A DNA stretch of 64,000 nucleotides from CAVXSP01 sp963724645 (GTDB lineage: Bacteria; Acidobacteriota; Vicinamibacteria; Vicinamibacterales; SCN-69-37), in the NCBI GenBank assembly GCA_963724645.1, contig CAVRVJ010000001.1, positions 868,001 to 932,000 on the forward strand, written 5' to 3'. Below the pieces are notes generated by a model, which was given only the letters and a program-made list of their open reading frames with translations, searched no databases and was not told where the DNA came from. Numbering within the stretch: position 1 is the first letter of the stretch; each line of letters starts with the position of its first letter. Positions 29,156 to 38,377 of the stretch are shown here, piece by piece. The position numbers were made by a program, and so were the translations under genes.

Positions 29156-30975
29156 TCGAGCGCTGGTTCTCGCACCCGCGTTCGGCCCTCATCATCGTGC
29201 CCCCGTTCGCGGGGCTGGACAAACCTGCGCTTGGCGCCCACTTGCTGCAGGCCTGCGCACGGCAGTCGGGTCTTCACGTCGATGTGCTGTACGCGAACCT
29301 GGCGCTGTCTGCCGAAATCGGCGAAGGACCGTACACGACCATCGCGTACTCGGCGACTCGCCAGCTCATGGGGGAGCGGATCTTTGCCGCCGCTGCATAC
29401 GGAACGCCACCGCTCGGTCGCGACGGGCATCGCATCGAACCGGTGCGCTGGTCCGCGCCGTCCGGGACGCCGCTCACCACCACGGAACTCCGCTCACTCG
29501 AGCGTGTCGCCGCGCGATGGATCGACGATTTCGCTCAGGCGGTCGCCGGCCTCGCGTTCGGCGTCGTGGGCTGCACCACGACATTTCAGCAGACGGCCGC
29601 CAGTTTTGCCCTGTTGAACCGCGTGAAGTCGCTCCGACCGGCGACCATCACCATACTCGGCGGCGCAAACTGCGAAGGCGAAATGGCCGAAGGCATCGTG
29701 TCGCTCGGGTCCGCGGTCGACTTCGTGTTCTCCGGCGAGAGCGACGTTTCGTTTCCGGAATTCCTGCAGGCCGCCCAACGGGGCGCCTTTCCGCACAGCC
29801 GGGTGATCCGCACCACGCCGTGCGCTGATCTGGACGCACTGCCGACGCCGGAGTTCACCGAATATTACGAGCAATTCGAGTACTACGCGGCTGACAGCGG
29901 GTTGGCGAAGCACATGTCGCTTCCCTACGAGAGCAGCCGCGGCTGCTGGTGGGGCCAGAAGCATCACTGCACGTTCTGCGGTCTGAACGGCGAGACGATG
30001 GCCCTCCGCGCGAAGTCCGCACCACGGGTGCTCGCCGACCTGAAGCACCTCCTGAAGCGACATCCGACGACGTTCGTGAGTATGGTCGACAACATCATGC
30101 CACATGAATTTTTTCGCACGCTGATTCCCCGTCTGCGGACGGAACTTCCTGGCGTCACCGTCTTCTACGAGCAGAAAGCCAACCTTTCGCTCGCGCGTCT
30201 GCTGGCGCTCAAGGACGCCGGCGTGAGCGTGATCCAGCCCGGCATCGAATCTCTGTCGTCCGCAGTCTTGAAGCGCATGGACAAGGGTGTGTCCGCGGTT
30301 CAGAACCTTGCGTTGTTGCGGTACGCGCGGGCGGCAGACGTCACCCTCAACTGGAGTCTCTTGTACGGCCTTCCCGGTGACCAGGTGTCTGAGTACGAGC
30401 ACATGCTCGATCTGCTGCCTTTCCTGGTGCACTTCGATCCGCCCGTGGCGCTGTGCCCGCTGAGCGTCGATCGATTCAGCCCGTACTTCAATCGCCCCGA
30501 GCATTACGGCATTGTCCATACGCGGCCGTGGTCGGGTTACGAATCGGTCTTGCCGGAAGGCGCGGACGTTGCCAAGATCGCGTACCACTTCAACGCCGAC
30601 TATCCCTGCGAGGTGACGGATACATCTGATGTGATCGTCAGGCTCGCGGAGAGCGTCGAGAAGTGGCGGGGCGCGTGGGAGCGGAAGAACGGGCCGCCCG
30701 TACTCGCGGTCGCTCCGCTCACCGACGATCAGTTCATGCTGGTCGACACGCGCGGGCTTCCGGCCGCGCACAAAGTCACGTTCCTCACCCGCGCGCAGGC
30801 CACCGTCGTGCTCGCCGGAGCTCGTCGAGAAAGGACATCGGACGTCGCCTGGGCTCTCGATCACGGGTACGCGGTCGACGTGGATTCGACCATCGTGCCC
30901 CTGGCGACCGCACCGCCCGCCTTGATCCAGGAGTTCGAGACGCACCTGCGATCGCCAGAGACTGCACGAGCGTAA
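29140..30975 (+). CDS. RiPP maturation radical SAM C-methyltransferase (B12-binding)
   Basis: This is an intact 611-residue enzyme of the RiPP maturation radical SAM protein 1 family. The N-terminus holds the B12-binding-like region (SALIIVPPFAGLDKPALGAH, then NLALSAEIGEGPYTTIAYS). The radical SAM cluster is SSRGCWWGQKHHCTFCGLNG, with Cys269, Cys277 and Cys280 (CX7CX2C), the spacing typical of this family. Downstream radical SAM motifs are VIQPGIESLSSAVLKRMDKG and NWSLLYGLPGDQ. The GTG at 29140 lies 16 bases inside the precursor gene, so the two are probably translated together. Family members C-methylate or otherwise modify peptides; the exact reaction here is unknown. No protease or exporter is adjacent. 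Confidence 0.9.
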   Translation: MVPEVVERWFSHPRSALIIVPPFAGLDKPALGAHLLQACARQSGLHVDVLYANLALSAEIGEGPYTTIAYSATRQLMGERIFAAAAYGTPPLGRDGHRIEPVRWSAPSGTPLTTTELRSLERVAARWIDDFAQAVAGLAFGVVGCTTTFQQTAASFALLNRVKSLRPATITILGGANCEGEMAEGIVSLGSAVDFVFSGESDVSFPEFLQAAQRGAFPHSRVIRTTPCADLDALPTPEFTEYYEQFEYYAADSGLAKHMSLPYESSRGCWWGQKHHCTFCGLNGETMALRAKSAPRVLADLKHLLKRHPTTFVSMVDNIMPHEFFRTLIPRLRTELPGVTVFYEQKANLSLARLLALKDAGVSVIQPGIESLSSAVLKRMDKGVSAVQNLALLRYARAADVTLNWSLLYGLPGDQVSEYEHMLDLLPFLVHFDPPVALCPLSVDRFSPYFNRPEHYGIVHTRPWSGYESVLPEGADVAKIAYHFNADYPCEVTDTSDVIVRLAESVEKWRGAWERKNGPPVLAVAPLTDDQFMLVDTRGLPAAHKVTFLTRAQATVVLAGARRERTSDVAWALDHGYAVDVDSTIVPLATAPPALIQEFETHLRSPETARA

Positions 30976-31046
30976 CTGCCGGGCGCTCCTCCACCGGCAA
31001 ATTCCGCCACGGCCCGTGTCGGCAGTGTTTCGCCACAAGCCGGCTT

Positions 31047-31075
31047 TTGACAATGTGGCTTCTTGAAGCTACATT
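31047..31075 (+). promoter_or_regulatory. Sigma-70 promoter with overlapping operator for the toxin-antitoxin operon
   Basis: TTGACA (31047-31052) and TACATT (31070-31075) are 17 bp apart. Positions 31052-31075 also form a 24-bp imperfect palindrome: AATGTGGCTTC pairs with GAAGCTACATT across a TT centre, with four mismatched positions in total. This is where a Phd-type antitoxin would bind to repress its own operon. The ATG is 7 bases after the -10 box, so the transcript would be leaderless or nearly so, unless another start is used. Confidence 0.7.
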
Positions 31076-31082
31076 GACGGGA

Positions 31083-31376
31083 ATGAAAGCCGTCGGCCTG
31101 CGCGAGCTCAAGAATCGTCTGAGCGAATATATCCGCGACGTGCGACGCGGTGAGAGCGTTCTCGTCACGGACCGTGGTGAGGTCGTCGCCGAACTCGGGC
31201 CGCCGGGACACGGCCCTGCCCAGTCCGACGTCCCGCCCGGGCTGCGGGAGCTTGCGCGGCGGGGATTGGCTACGCTTGGTCGGCCCAACGATCGTCGCGC
31301 GTACCGCTACCTTCGGCCGGCTCTCGCGCCCGGACGCGTCGCCGCGCTGCTCGAAGCCGAGCGCGGCGACCGTTGA
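31083..31376 (+). CDS. Type II antitoxin, Phd/YefM family
   Basis: This 97-residue antitoxin starts with the Phd/YefM DNA-binding pattern (MKAVGLRELKNRLSEYIRDV, then GESVLVTDRGEVVAELGPP). The C-terminal half (PGLRELARRGLATLGRPNDR, ALAPGRVAALLEAERGDR) is the toxin-neutralising part. The stop codon overlaps the start of the toxin gene (TTGA), the usual coupling for such pairs. A strong promoter with an overlapping palindrome lies directly upstream. Confidence 0.88.
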   Translation: MKAVGLRELKNRLSEYIRDVRRGESVLVTDRGEVVAELGPPGHGPAQSDVPPGLRELARRGLATLGRPNDRRAYRYLRPALAPGRVAALLEAERGDR

Positions 31377-31816
31377 CCCTCTACGCCGAGTCGAGCGCGG
31401 TGTTGACGTGGCTGCTCGGCGAACCCCGCGCCCGGGAAGTGCTGAAGTGTCTCCAGTCGACCCAAGTCGTCATCGCGTCCGACCTGACGCTCGTCGAGTG
31501 CGATCGCGTGCTCATTCGGGCGGCCGCGCTCGGAGAAATCTCTGAAGTCGAGGCCGCCAAGCGCCGTGCCGAACTGCGCGCGGTCGCGGCACACTGGGTA
31601 CTGCTGCGGCTCGGGCCGGACGCGGTCGATCGCGCGCGCGCGCCCTTTCCCAAGGAGCCCGTGCGGACCCTCGACGCGCTGCACCTCGCGTGCGCGCTCA
31701 CTGCGAAGGCCGCTACGCCTGACGTCGTCGTCCTGAGTGTCGATGACCGCGTCCGCGCGAACGCCCGGGCGCTTGGCTTCGAAGTCGAGCCGCCTGATCA
31801 GCGGACAGCACCATAG
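31373..31816 (+). CDS. PIN-domain toxin, VapC-like
   Basis: This 147-residue PIN-domain ribonuclease starts at a TTG that overlaps the antitoxin stop. Conserved acidic residues are visible in LYAESSAVLTWLLGE, DLTLVECDRVLIRA, RTLDALHLACALTA and VVLSVDDRVRANARALGF. The usual first Asp of the PIN motif is replaced by Glu in LYAESSA, a common variant. Paired with the Phd-type antitoxin, it forms a VapBC-like module. Confidence 0.88.
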   Translation: MTLYAESSAVLTWLLGEPRAREVLKCLQSTQVVIASDLTLVECDRVLIRAAALGEISEVEAAKRRAELRAVAAHWVLLRLGPDAVDRARAPFPKEPVRTLDALHLACALTAKAATPDVVVLSVDDRVRANARALGFEVEPPDQRTAP

Positions 31817-31821
31817 GCGCT

Positions 31822-31971
31822 TCACGGGTCCGTGCGCCGAAACAGCCGAGGCACGTTCGCGTACTGGTACGCGGTGTCTGGCAGTCGGAGAGTACGCACG
31901 GGCAGGCCCCTTTGCGCCGCGAGGGCCGCCCCACCATGGCCTAGTGCCGCCACCGCGAGGGTTGCCTTCAT
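31822..31971 (-). pseudogene. N-terminal fragment resembling a cytochrome c peroxidase
   Basis: A 49-residue reading frame starts with a signal-like segment (MKATLAVAALGHGGAALAAQ) and goes on to LPDTAYQYANVPRLFRRTDP. The DTAYQYANV part resembles the start of mature di-haem cytochrome c peroxidases. It stops before any haem site. Upstream in-frame sequence to 32160 is open but not recognisable. This is a low-confidence call of a truncated gene. Confidence 0.35.
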
Positions 31972-32162
31972 TCCTGAATCCTTGCCGGGCCTGGCTGCCC
32001 CGCCCTCAGATTCCAGCGCCGCAAGTAGATTGACCGGCATATTCCGCCTCGTCACGGTGTCAACCGATGTGCCGAGCGCGATGCCCGACACGCGCGGGTA
32101 CATCGGCTCGAAGGCGTACTGGATGGCCGCGGTCGCCGCGGGCAAAGGACGCAAATAGGCGC

Positions 32163-34811
32163 TTACTCGAGCTTCAACGCCGTCATCGGCGCGATGCGCG
32201 TCGCCCGCGTCGCCGGACGCCAGATGGCCGCAATCGACGCCAGCGTCAACAGAAACGTCGCGCCCGCGAACGCCAGGGGATCCGCCGGGCTCACGCCGGC
32301 GACCAGGAACGCCGACAGCGGCATCGTCACCAGCCACGCGAGCAGCAGGCCGACGAGCGCCCCTGCGCCAATCAGCCGTCCCGTGTCTTTCAGCACGAGC
32401 CTCAAGACGGCCTGACGCGAAGCGCCAAGCGCCATGCGGATCGCGATTTCGGCCGTGCGGCGGCTGACCGCGAACGAGACGACGCCAAAGAGTCCGACCA
32501 TCGCGAGGAGCGTGCCGAGCCCGCCAAGCAGGCCGAGCAGGGCCGAGCCCATCTGGCTCGGCAGCATCGCGAAGGCCAGCGCCTGTCGCATCGGCGTCAG
32601 CGTCACGGCCGTCGATCCGTCCGCGGCGAGCACAGCCTGGCGCACGGCCGGGCCGATCGTCTCGGGCGCGGCGGCCGTGCGCACCAGGACATGGACGAGT
32701 CGATCGGGCGTGCGGTCGGCCAGGAACGGCTCGTAGATGGCCGCATCGTGCGCTTCGGCCAGGCTGCGATACTTGCCGTTCGAGACGATGCCGATGATCT
32801 CGTCGCCAGGACCTTTGCGATCCGGTTCGGACACGTGCAGTCCGATCGGATCGACACCCGGGAAGTAGCGCCGCGCGTATTCCTCGTTGATGACGATGAC
32901 TGGCGCCGCGCCCACCCGATCGGCAGACGTGAAGTCCCGCCCCCGCACGAGTCGAATGCCCATCGTCTTGAAGTAGTCGGGCCCGACCTTGTTGCTGTCG
33001 AAGTCCACGCGCGCCCGATCTCGGCGTCCTTCGATCGTGACGAACGTGCCAGTTTGCGAGCCGGAAAAGATCGTCAGCGGCACGCCCTCGCTGAACGCCG
33101 CCGCGGCGACGCCAGGAATCGCCCGCACGCGTTCGACGATGTCTTCGACCGACAGCCGACTCGGGAGTCCCTGGCGTCCTTCGACGAAGGACAACTGGGC
33201 GACCATCAAGCGATCGACGTCGAAGCCGGGATCAACGGTCGTCGCGCGCGTGAGGCTTCGGACGAACAGCAGCGCCGCGACGAGCAACACCAGCGACACG
33301 GCCACCTGGCCGCCGACCAGCAGACTGCGCATTGTCAGGCGACGGACGACGAAGTGCCGTTCGTCGAGCTTGATCGCGGGCAGCAGAGCCGGCCGCGTCG
33401 CGTTGAGCGCCGGCGCCAGTCCCGTGACGAATGTGCTGAACACCACCAGGCCGAGCGCCAACGTAATCGTCCGCCAGTCGAGCGCGAAGTGCAGCTCGAC
33501 GGGAATCGGCAGCGGCAGCGAGATTCGTGACAGCAGCAGGAAGCCGAACGCGGTCACTGCGCCGCCGACGATGGCGCCGGCGATCGTGAGCACGAGGCTC
33601 TCGGTGAGCAGTTGCTGGACGAGGCGGCCGCGGCTGGCGCCCAGCGCTATGCGGAGCGCGATTTCACGGCGCCGCGTCAGACCGCGCGCGAGCAGCAAGC
33701 CGGCGACATTCGCGCACGCGATCGCCAGGACCAGGCCGGAGACGACGAGCAGCACCAGGAAGAAGAAGCCGACTTCTTTCATCTCGCGCACTTGCGCGAT
33801 GCCGCCGACGCGGGCGAACTCGCGAATGGACTTGAACTCGGCGTCGCCTTCGGTCTCGCCGACCCGCAACGCCACGGCGCTGATGGCCGCGCGGCCTTCG
33901 ACCACAGTCTGGCCGGGCCGAAGCCGGCCCACCAATTGCGCCGCTGCCGTGCGCGGTTGATCCAGAGTCCGGACGAGTTCGCGACTGAGCGGCAGATACA
34001 CCTCTGGCGCGAGCCCGAAGCCCGCGATCGATCGCAGCCCGTCCGGCAGAACGCCGGTCACGGTGTACGCCTCGCCGTTGAGAATCAGCGTTCGGCCGAT
34101 GACCTGCCGGTCGCGCTGCAATTGCCGTTCCCAGAACTTGTGGCTGACGACGACGAGGCGAGGGTTGCGGTCGGCGTCCGCCTCGGCTGACGTGAATCCG
34201 CGTCCCTGCGCTACCGGGACGCGGACGACCTCGAAGAAGTTGGCGGTGACGAGAAACGGCACGAGCGTCACCGACTCGTTGCCGCTGCGCCAGTTGACGC
34301 TCTGCTCGAGCCGGTACCCCGCAATCCCTGCGAGCACGCCGCTTTCGTTCAACTGCTGCCACCCGCGATAGGACACGTGGCTGCCGTTGCTCGTGCGGAT
34401 GGACACGAGCTCCTCGGGTTTGTCGGCCGTCGGCACGACCAGCAGGAGACTGTTGGCGAGCGAGAAGATCGTCAGGTTTGCGCCGACGCCGAGGGCGATT
34501 GACGTCGCGGCCGCGGCGATCAAGCCGGGCTGTTTTGCAAGGGTGCGCAGCGCGTACCGCGCGTCGCGCAGCAGGTTGTGGGCCCGGCTCACCTGACGCG
34601 TCTCGCGACAGAGCTCTTCGACCGAGGCGACCGAGCCGAACGCCTTGCCGGCGGCTCGCCGGGCATCGTCGCGATTCATTCCGGCCGCGATGTTCGCGGC
34701 GATCTCCTCTTCGAGATGCGCGCGCAGCTCGCGCGCGAGGTCACGGTCGGCGCGGCTCGATCGGAACAGCGATCGCAGTCGCATCCGCAGCTTGTCGAAT
34801 TGGCGAGTCAT
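32163..34811 (-). CDS. ADOP-type ABC transporter permease (MacB/FtsX-like)
   Basis: This is an intact 882-residue permease of the acidobacterial duplicated orphan permease type. An N-terminal cytoplasmic segment (LARELRAHLEEEIAANIAAG) precedes TM1 (GLIAAAATSIALGVGANLTIF). Then come a periplasmic MacB-type domain, the first FtsX block (FFFLVLLVVSGLVLAIACAN; TRRREIALRIALGASRGRLV), a second periplasmic domain and the second FtsX block (RRTAEIAIRMALGASRQAVL), ending ATRIAPMTALKLE. No ATPase gene is nearby, which is normal for orphan ADOPs. The start lies 3 bases after the stop of a PadR gene, with GAGAGG as ribosome-binding site, so the two form an operon. The substrate is unknown. Confidence 0.92.
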   Translation of the reverse strand: MTRQFDKLRMRLRSLFRSSRADRDLARELRAHLEEEIAANIAAGMNRDDARRAAGKAFGSVASVEELCRETRQVSRAHNLLRDARYALRTLAKQPGLIAAAATSIALGVGANLTIFSLANSLLLVVPTADKPEELVSIRTSNGSHVSYRGWQQLNESGVLAGIAGYRLEQSVNWRSGNESVTLVPFLVTANFFEVVRVPVAQGRGFTSAEADADRNPRLVVVSHKFWERQLQRDRQVIGRTLILNGEAYTVTGVLPDGLRSIAGFGLAPEVYLPLSRELVRTLDQPRTAAAQLVGRLRPGQTVVEGRAAISAVALRVGETEGDAEFKSIREFARVGGIAQVREMKEVGFFFLVLLVVSGLVLAIACANVAGLLLARGLTRRREIALRIALGASRGRLVQQLLTESLVLTIAGAIVGGAVTAFGFLLLSRISLPLPIPVELHFALDWRTITLALGLVVFSTFVTGLAPALNATRPALLPAIKLDERHFVVRRLTMRSLLVGGQVAVSLVLLVAALLFVRSLTRATTVDPGFDVDRLMVAQLSFVEGRQGLPSRLSVEDIVERVRAIPGVAAAAFSEGVPLTIFSGSQTGTFVTIEGRRDRARVDFDSNKVGPDYFKTMGIRLVRGRDFTSADRVGAAPVIVINEEYARRYFPGVDPIGLHVSEPDRKGPGDEIIGIVSNGKYRSLAEAHDAAIYEPFLADRTPDRLVHVLVRTAAAPETIGPAVRQAVLAADGSTAVTLTPMRQALAFAMLPSQMGSALLGLLGGLGTLLAMVGLFGVVSFAVSRRTAEIAIRMALGASRQAVLRLVLKDTGRLIGAGALVGLLLAWLVTMPLSAFLVAGVSPADPLAFAGATFLLTLASIAAIWRPATRATRIAPMTALKLE

Positions 34812-34814
34812 GGA

Positions 34815-35144
34815 TCAGGCCTCTCGCACGACCAGGTGAATCGCCCCGGACAGCCGGGCCCAGCTGTCGAGCTCCTTCGCGAGCTGCTTCCGGCCGGCCG
34901 TGCTGAGCTCGTACGCTTTCGCCTCGCGCCCGGTCTCGGTCGTGATCCAGCGCGCCTTGAGCCAGCCTTGCTGTTCCAGCCGGTGGAGCGCGGGGTAGAG
35001 CGACCCCTGCGTGATCTGCAGGACGTCGCCGCTGACCTCCTGAATCCGCCGCCCGATGGCCCAGCCGTGCCGGGGCCCGTTCGCGAGCGTCTTGAGAATC
35101 AGCAGGTCCAGCGTGCCTTGAATGAGGTCGGAGGGTTTGCTCAT
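34815..35144 (-). CDS. PadR family transcriptional regulator
   Basis: This 109-residue winged-helix repressor begins LIQGTLDLLILKTLANGPRH, followed by GWAIGRRIQEVSGDVLQITQ and GSLYPALHRLEQQGWLKARW, all standard PadR features. It is the first gene of an operon with the ADOP permease. A tandem direct repeat with 21-bp spacing lies just upstream of its start and may be its operator. Confidence 0.92.
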   Translation of the reverse strand: MSKPSDLIQGTLDLLILKTLANGPRHGWAIGRRIQEVSGDVLQITQGSLYPALHRLEQQGWLKARWITTETGREAKAYELSTAGRKQLAKELDSWARLSGAIHLVVREA

Positions 35145-35155
35145 CGTCGTTGCCT

Positions 35156-35192
35156 AGGTTATCGACAAGTATGCCCAGGTTATCGACAATAC
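35156..35192. promoter_or_regulatory. Tandem direct repeat upstream of the PadR-permease operon
   Basis: AGGTTATCGACAAGTA (35156-35171) is repeated as AGGTTATCGACAATAC (35177-35192), with a period of 21 bp, two helical turns. It begins 12 bases before the PadR start codon. Position and spacing suggest a cooperative regulator site; PadR autoregulation is the simplest reading. Confidence 0.5.
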
Positions 35193-35254
35193 GATCGCGC
35201 CGCGACAGGAGTTCCCGGTCGCAGTCCGCGACGGTGTCCTTACAAATGTTGACG

Positions 35255-37905
35255 CTATTCCTGGCGAAGCGCCCGCGTCGGGTCGAGGCGAGCGGCGCGC
35301 GTGGCCGGAACTGCGGCGGCCATCAGGCAGGCCGCAACGATGATCAGCAGACTCACGGCGTAGGCGACCGGATCGAAGACGTGGACGATCTCGCCAATGG
35401 GGGCGGCGTCCGGCGTGGCCAGGAGCAAGGCGGCCAGTCCGGCGGCTGAACCGCCGCCGACGAGGAGACCAAAGCCGACTGGCCGGATCGACTGCGACAG
35501 GATCAAACGCATGACATCGCGAGTGGTCGCGCCGAGCGCCATCCGCACGCCGATTTCCCTGGTGCGCTGCTCCACGAGGTACGACAGCACGCTGAACAAG
35601 CCCGACAGCGTCAGCGCCAGGGCCAGCCCGCCGAGGACGACCGTCAGCCAGAACCCGAGCTTCAGCAGGTAGGTCTCCATCCTGGTCACCCACTGGATGG
35701 TCCCAACGTCCGTGGCGGGATCGATGCTGGTCAATCGATTGAGCAGCGCTCGCCGCGCGATTTCGAGATCGCCGTGGACGCGTGCGACGAGCGCGGTCTT
35801 GGGCATCGCGGCACTCGCCGGCACGTAGACCACGGCTTGGGTGAAGGGCGCGATCCGAAATCCCGGGACGTCCCGGACGACTCCAACCACCGAGAACGTT
35901 CGCGAATCGAAGGGCGGCTCGTCGCCCCTCCGTGTCTCGGCCTTCGGATCCGGGTCGACGCGCACGACCTTGCCGATCGCGTCGGCATCCGGCCACAGCG
36001 CGAGTGCGGTCGCTTCGGAAACGACGGCCACGGAGAGATTCGGCGCGCGCTCGTCCGGTGCGAACGCTCTCCCCGCACCACCGCGATATCGAGCACGCGG
36101 AAGTACTCCGGCGAGACGAACCTGTACGCGACGGCTGCCTTGACGCCCGCGCTCTCCGCAACCGCCGCTCGGGGCGCGGCCAGGGCCGGCCACCATGCGG
36201 CCACGGCGGCGACCGACGGTTCGGTCGTGACCGCCTGCACGATCGCGTCGCGGGCTGGCTCGTTCGCGATGTCGACGAGGACGATGTCGGAGATCCGCAT
36301 TCCAGGATTGAATACGGTCGCGGCCAACGCACTTCTCAAGAACACCGCCGCTGAGATGAGCAGCAGCGCGGACGCGCTCACCTGGAGGCCAATCAGCAGA
36401 CTCCGTGCCCGTCGTGGCCGCGCGTCTCTGACCACCTCGCCGCGGATCGTCCGGACGGGCTCGATGCGCGTGGCCTGCAGCGCGGGAACGAGCCCAAAGG
36501 CCATCGTGGACACTCCGGCGCCGATGGTGAGAAACAGCATCACGCGCCAGTCCGCGCCTGGAACCCGCAATCGGATGTCTCCGATTTCCGGCGGCCAGGT
36601 GGCCGCCACCGCGTTGATGATCACCGCGAGCGCCACGCGCGAGATCGCAAAACCGGCCACGGCGGCTGCCAGCGCCAGCAGCAGGCTCTCCGTCAACAAC
36701 TGGCGGACGATGCGGCGGCGACTGGCGCCAAGTGAGAGCCGGATGCCAATCTCCCGCTGTCGCGCCACCGCCCTGGCGAGGAGCAGGTTGGCGACGTTCG
36801 CGCAGCCAATCAACAGGATGAGGCCGAACGCAAAGAACAGCGGCGCAGTCACGAGCACCGCTTCACCGGGCTGAGGGAGGGTGCCGCGTCTCGGGACGAG
36901 TGTGACGCCTGAGGCGCTGCGCTCGTCCCTCGACGTTGCTCGGGACGACTGGCGTGTATTCCAGACGGCGAGTTGCGCCTGCGCCGTCTGCGGCGACATG
37001 CCAGGCTTCAGGCGTCCCACGATGTCGACGCCGATGTCCGCCTCGCGGCCTTGACGGATCGGACGAACCTGACCGAGCAGCGAGATCGGCGCCCAATAAT
37101 CGTCCGGTGCGACCTTCAGTCCGCGAAATCCCTCGGGCATCACGCCGACGATCGTGAACGTGACGCCATTGACGAGCACTTGGCGGCCGAGAATGGCCGG
37201 GTCGCGCGCAAACCGCCGGTCCCATCCCCGGTGACTGAGCACCATCACCGGTTGTCCCGCGGACGGCTCATCGTCAGCAGGCGTGAGTGCTCGCCCGATC
37301 GCGGCGTTGACGCGGACCACCTCGAAGAAGTTGCCCGTGACGAACGTGCCCGAGATCTTGCGCCCGTCGAGTTGGCTGTCGATATCGGAGACCTGCGCGT
37401 AGGCGTCGGCGAAGACGGTGGTCTCGCGGCGGAGCGCGTCGAACTGCGCCCGCGCGAAAAACTCGCGCTCGCCGTCGGACGTTCTCGGCCGTTCCACCGC
37501 GAACATCTCCTGCACGTCCGGCACCGCATCGACGCGAAACAGCATCGTGTTGAGCAGCGTGAACACCACGGTGACCAGGCCGAGTCCGAGCGCCACCGTG
37601 AATACGATCGTGAAGGCGGCGAGAGGTGCGCGCTTGAACGTGCGCAAGGCGTAGAAGATGTCCCGGACCATATCGTCGACGAAGGCCGTACCGCGCGCAT
37701 CGCGCGATGCCTCCTTGATTTGCTCGACGCCGCCAAACAGCCGGCGTGCCTGAAGGCGCGCCGCCTCGGACGACAAGCCACCCGCCTGCAGCCGCTCGGT
37801 TTCCCGTTCGAGATGGAGCTGCAATTCCTCGGTCAGCTCCGATTCGCGACGATCGCGGAACACGAGGGATCGCAGGCGGGTTCGCAGGATGTCCCAGAAG
37901 CGCAC
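35255..37905 (-). CDS. ADOP-type ABC transporter permease (one frameshift)
   Basis: This is a second ADOP permease of about 880 residues. I chose the GTG at 37905 because it starts the standard N-terminus (FWDILRTRLRSLVFRDRRES) and lies 2 bases after the upstream PadR stop. It shows the LTEELQLHLERETERL segment, TM1 (AAFTIVFTVALGLGLVTVVF), the FtsX block GIRLSLGASRRRIVRQLLTE and the second block EIGVRMALGATTRDVMRLIL, ending RLDPTRALRQE. The frame changes near 36065-36110 in the second periplasmic domain. It is probably functional if the shift is a sequencing error. Confidence 0.85.
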
Positions 37906-37907
37906 GG

Positions 37908-38237
37908 TCAGGTCCTGTGCAGCACGAGATTGACGCCGGCTGAGAGGCGCTCCCACTTCGAGACCTCGACGGCGAGCTGCTTCCGACCGGCCTTGGTCAG
38001 CGAGTAGAAGCGGGCGCGACGATTGTTCTCCGACGCGCCCCAGTCGGCGGTGATCCACCCCTGGTGTTCGAGGCGGTGCAGCGCCGGATAGAGCGAGCCC
38101 TGCTGGACGCGCAGCAACTCGTCGGATATCTGCTGAATGCGCTGGGCCATCGCCCAGCCGTGCATCGGCTCGAGGGCAATCGTCCTCATGATCAAAAGAT
38201 CCAGGGTGCCTTGCAGGACGTCGGTCTGGTCGCTCAC
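37908..38237 (-). CDS. PadR family transcriptional regulator
   Basis: This is a PadR regulator of 109 residues if it starts at the GTG at 38237 (VSDQTDVLQGTLDLLIMRTI), which matches the normal family start. An in-frame ATG at 38360 would add 41 residues with no PadR character. Core motifs are GWAMAQRIQQISDELLRVQQ and GSLYPALHRLEHQGWITADW. It is closely similar to the other PadR in the window and is likewise followed directly by its own ADOP permease. Confidence 0.87.
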   Translation of the reverse strand: MSDQTDVLQGTLDLLIMRTIALEPMHGWAMAQRIQQISDELLRVQQGSLYPALHRLEHQGWITADWGASENNRRARFYSLTKAGRKQLAVEVSKWERLSAGVNLVLHRT

Positions 38238-38377
38238 GCTGTCTGTCTCTTGTAGATTGGCATAAGGAAGAGACGGAGATGCCGGAAAAAGGTTCTCCGG
38301 GAGAGGCGTGATCTGCGAGCGTGCATTCGATAAATAACTTTGCAATGCAGAGTCAGCCATGTTTAGATAGCCAAAAT

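Noticed and set aside
32067..33530. Long open frame of about 487 codons on the plus strand
   Set aside because: It is antisense to the intact ADOP permease gene and its translation is Arg/Asp/His-rich, typical of the opposite strand of a high-GC gene.
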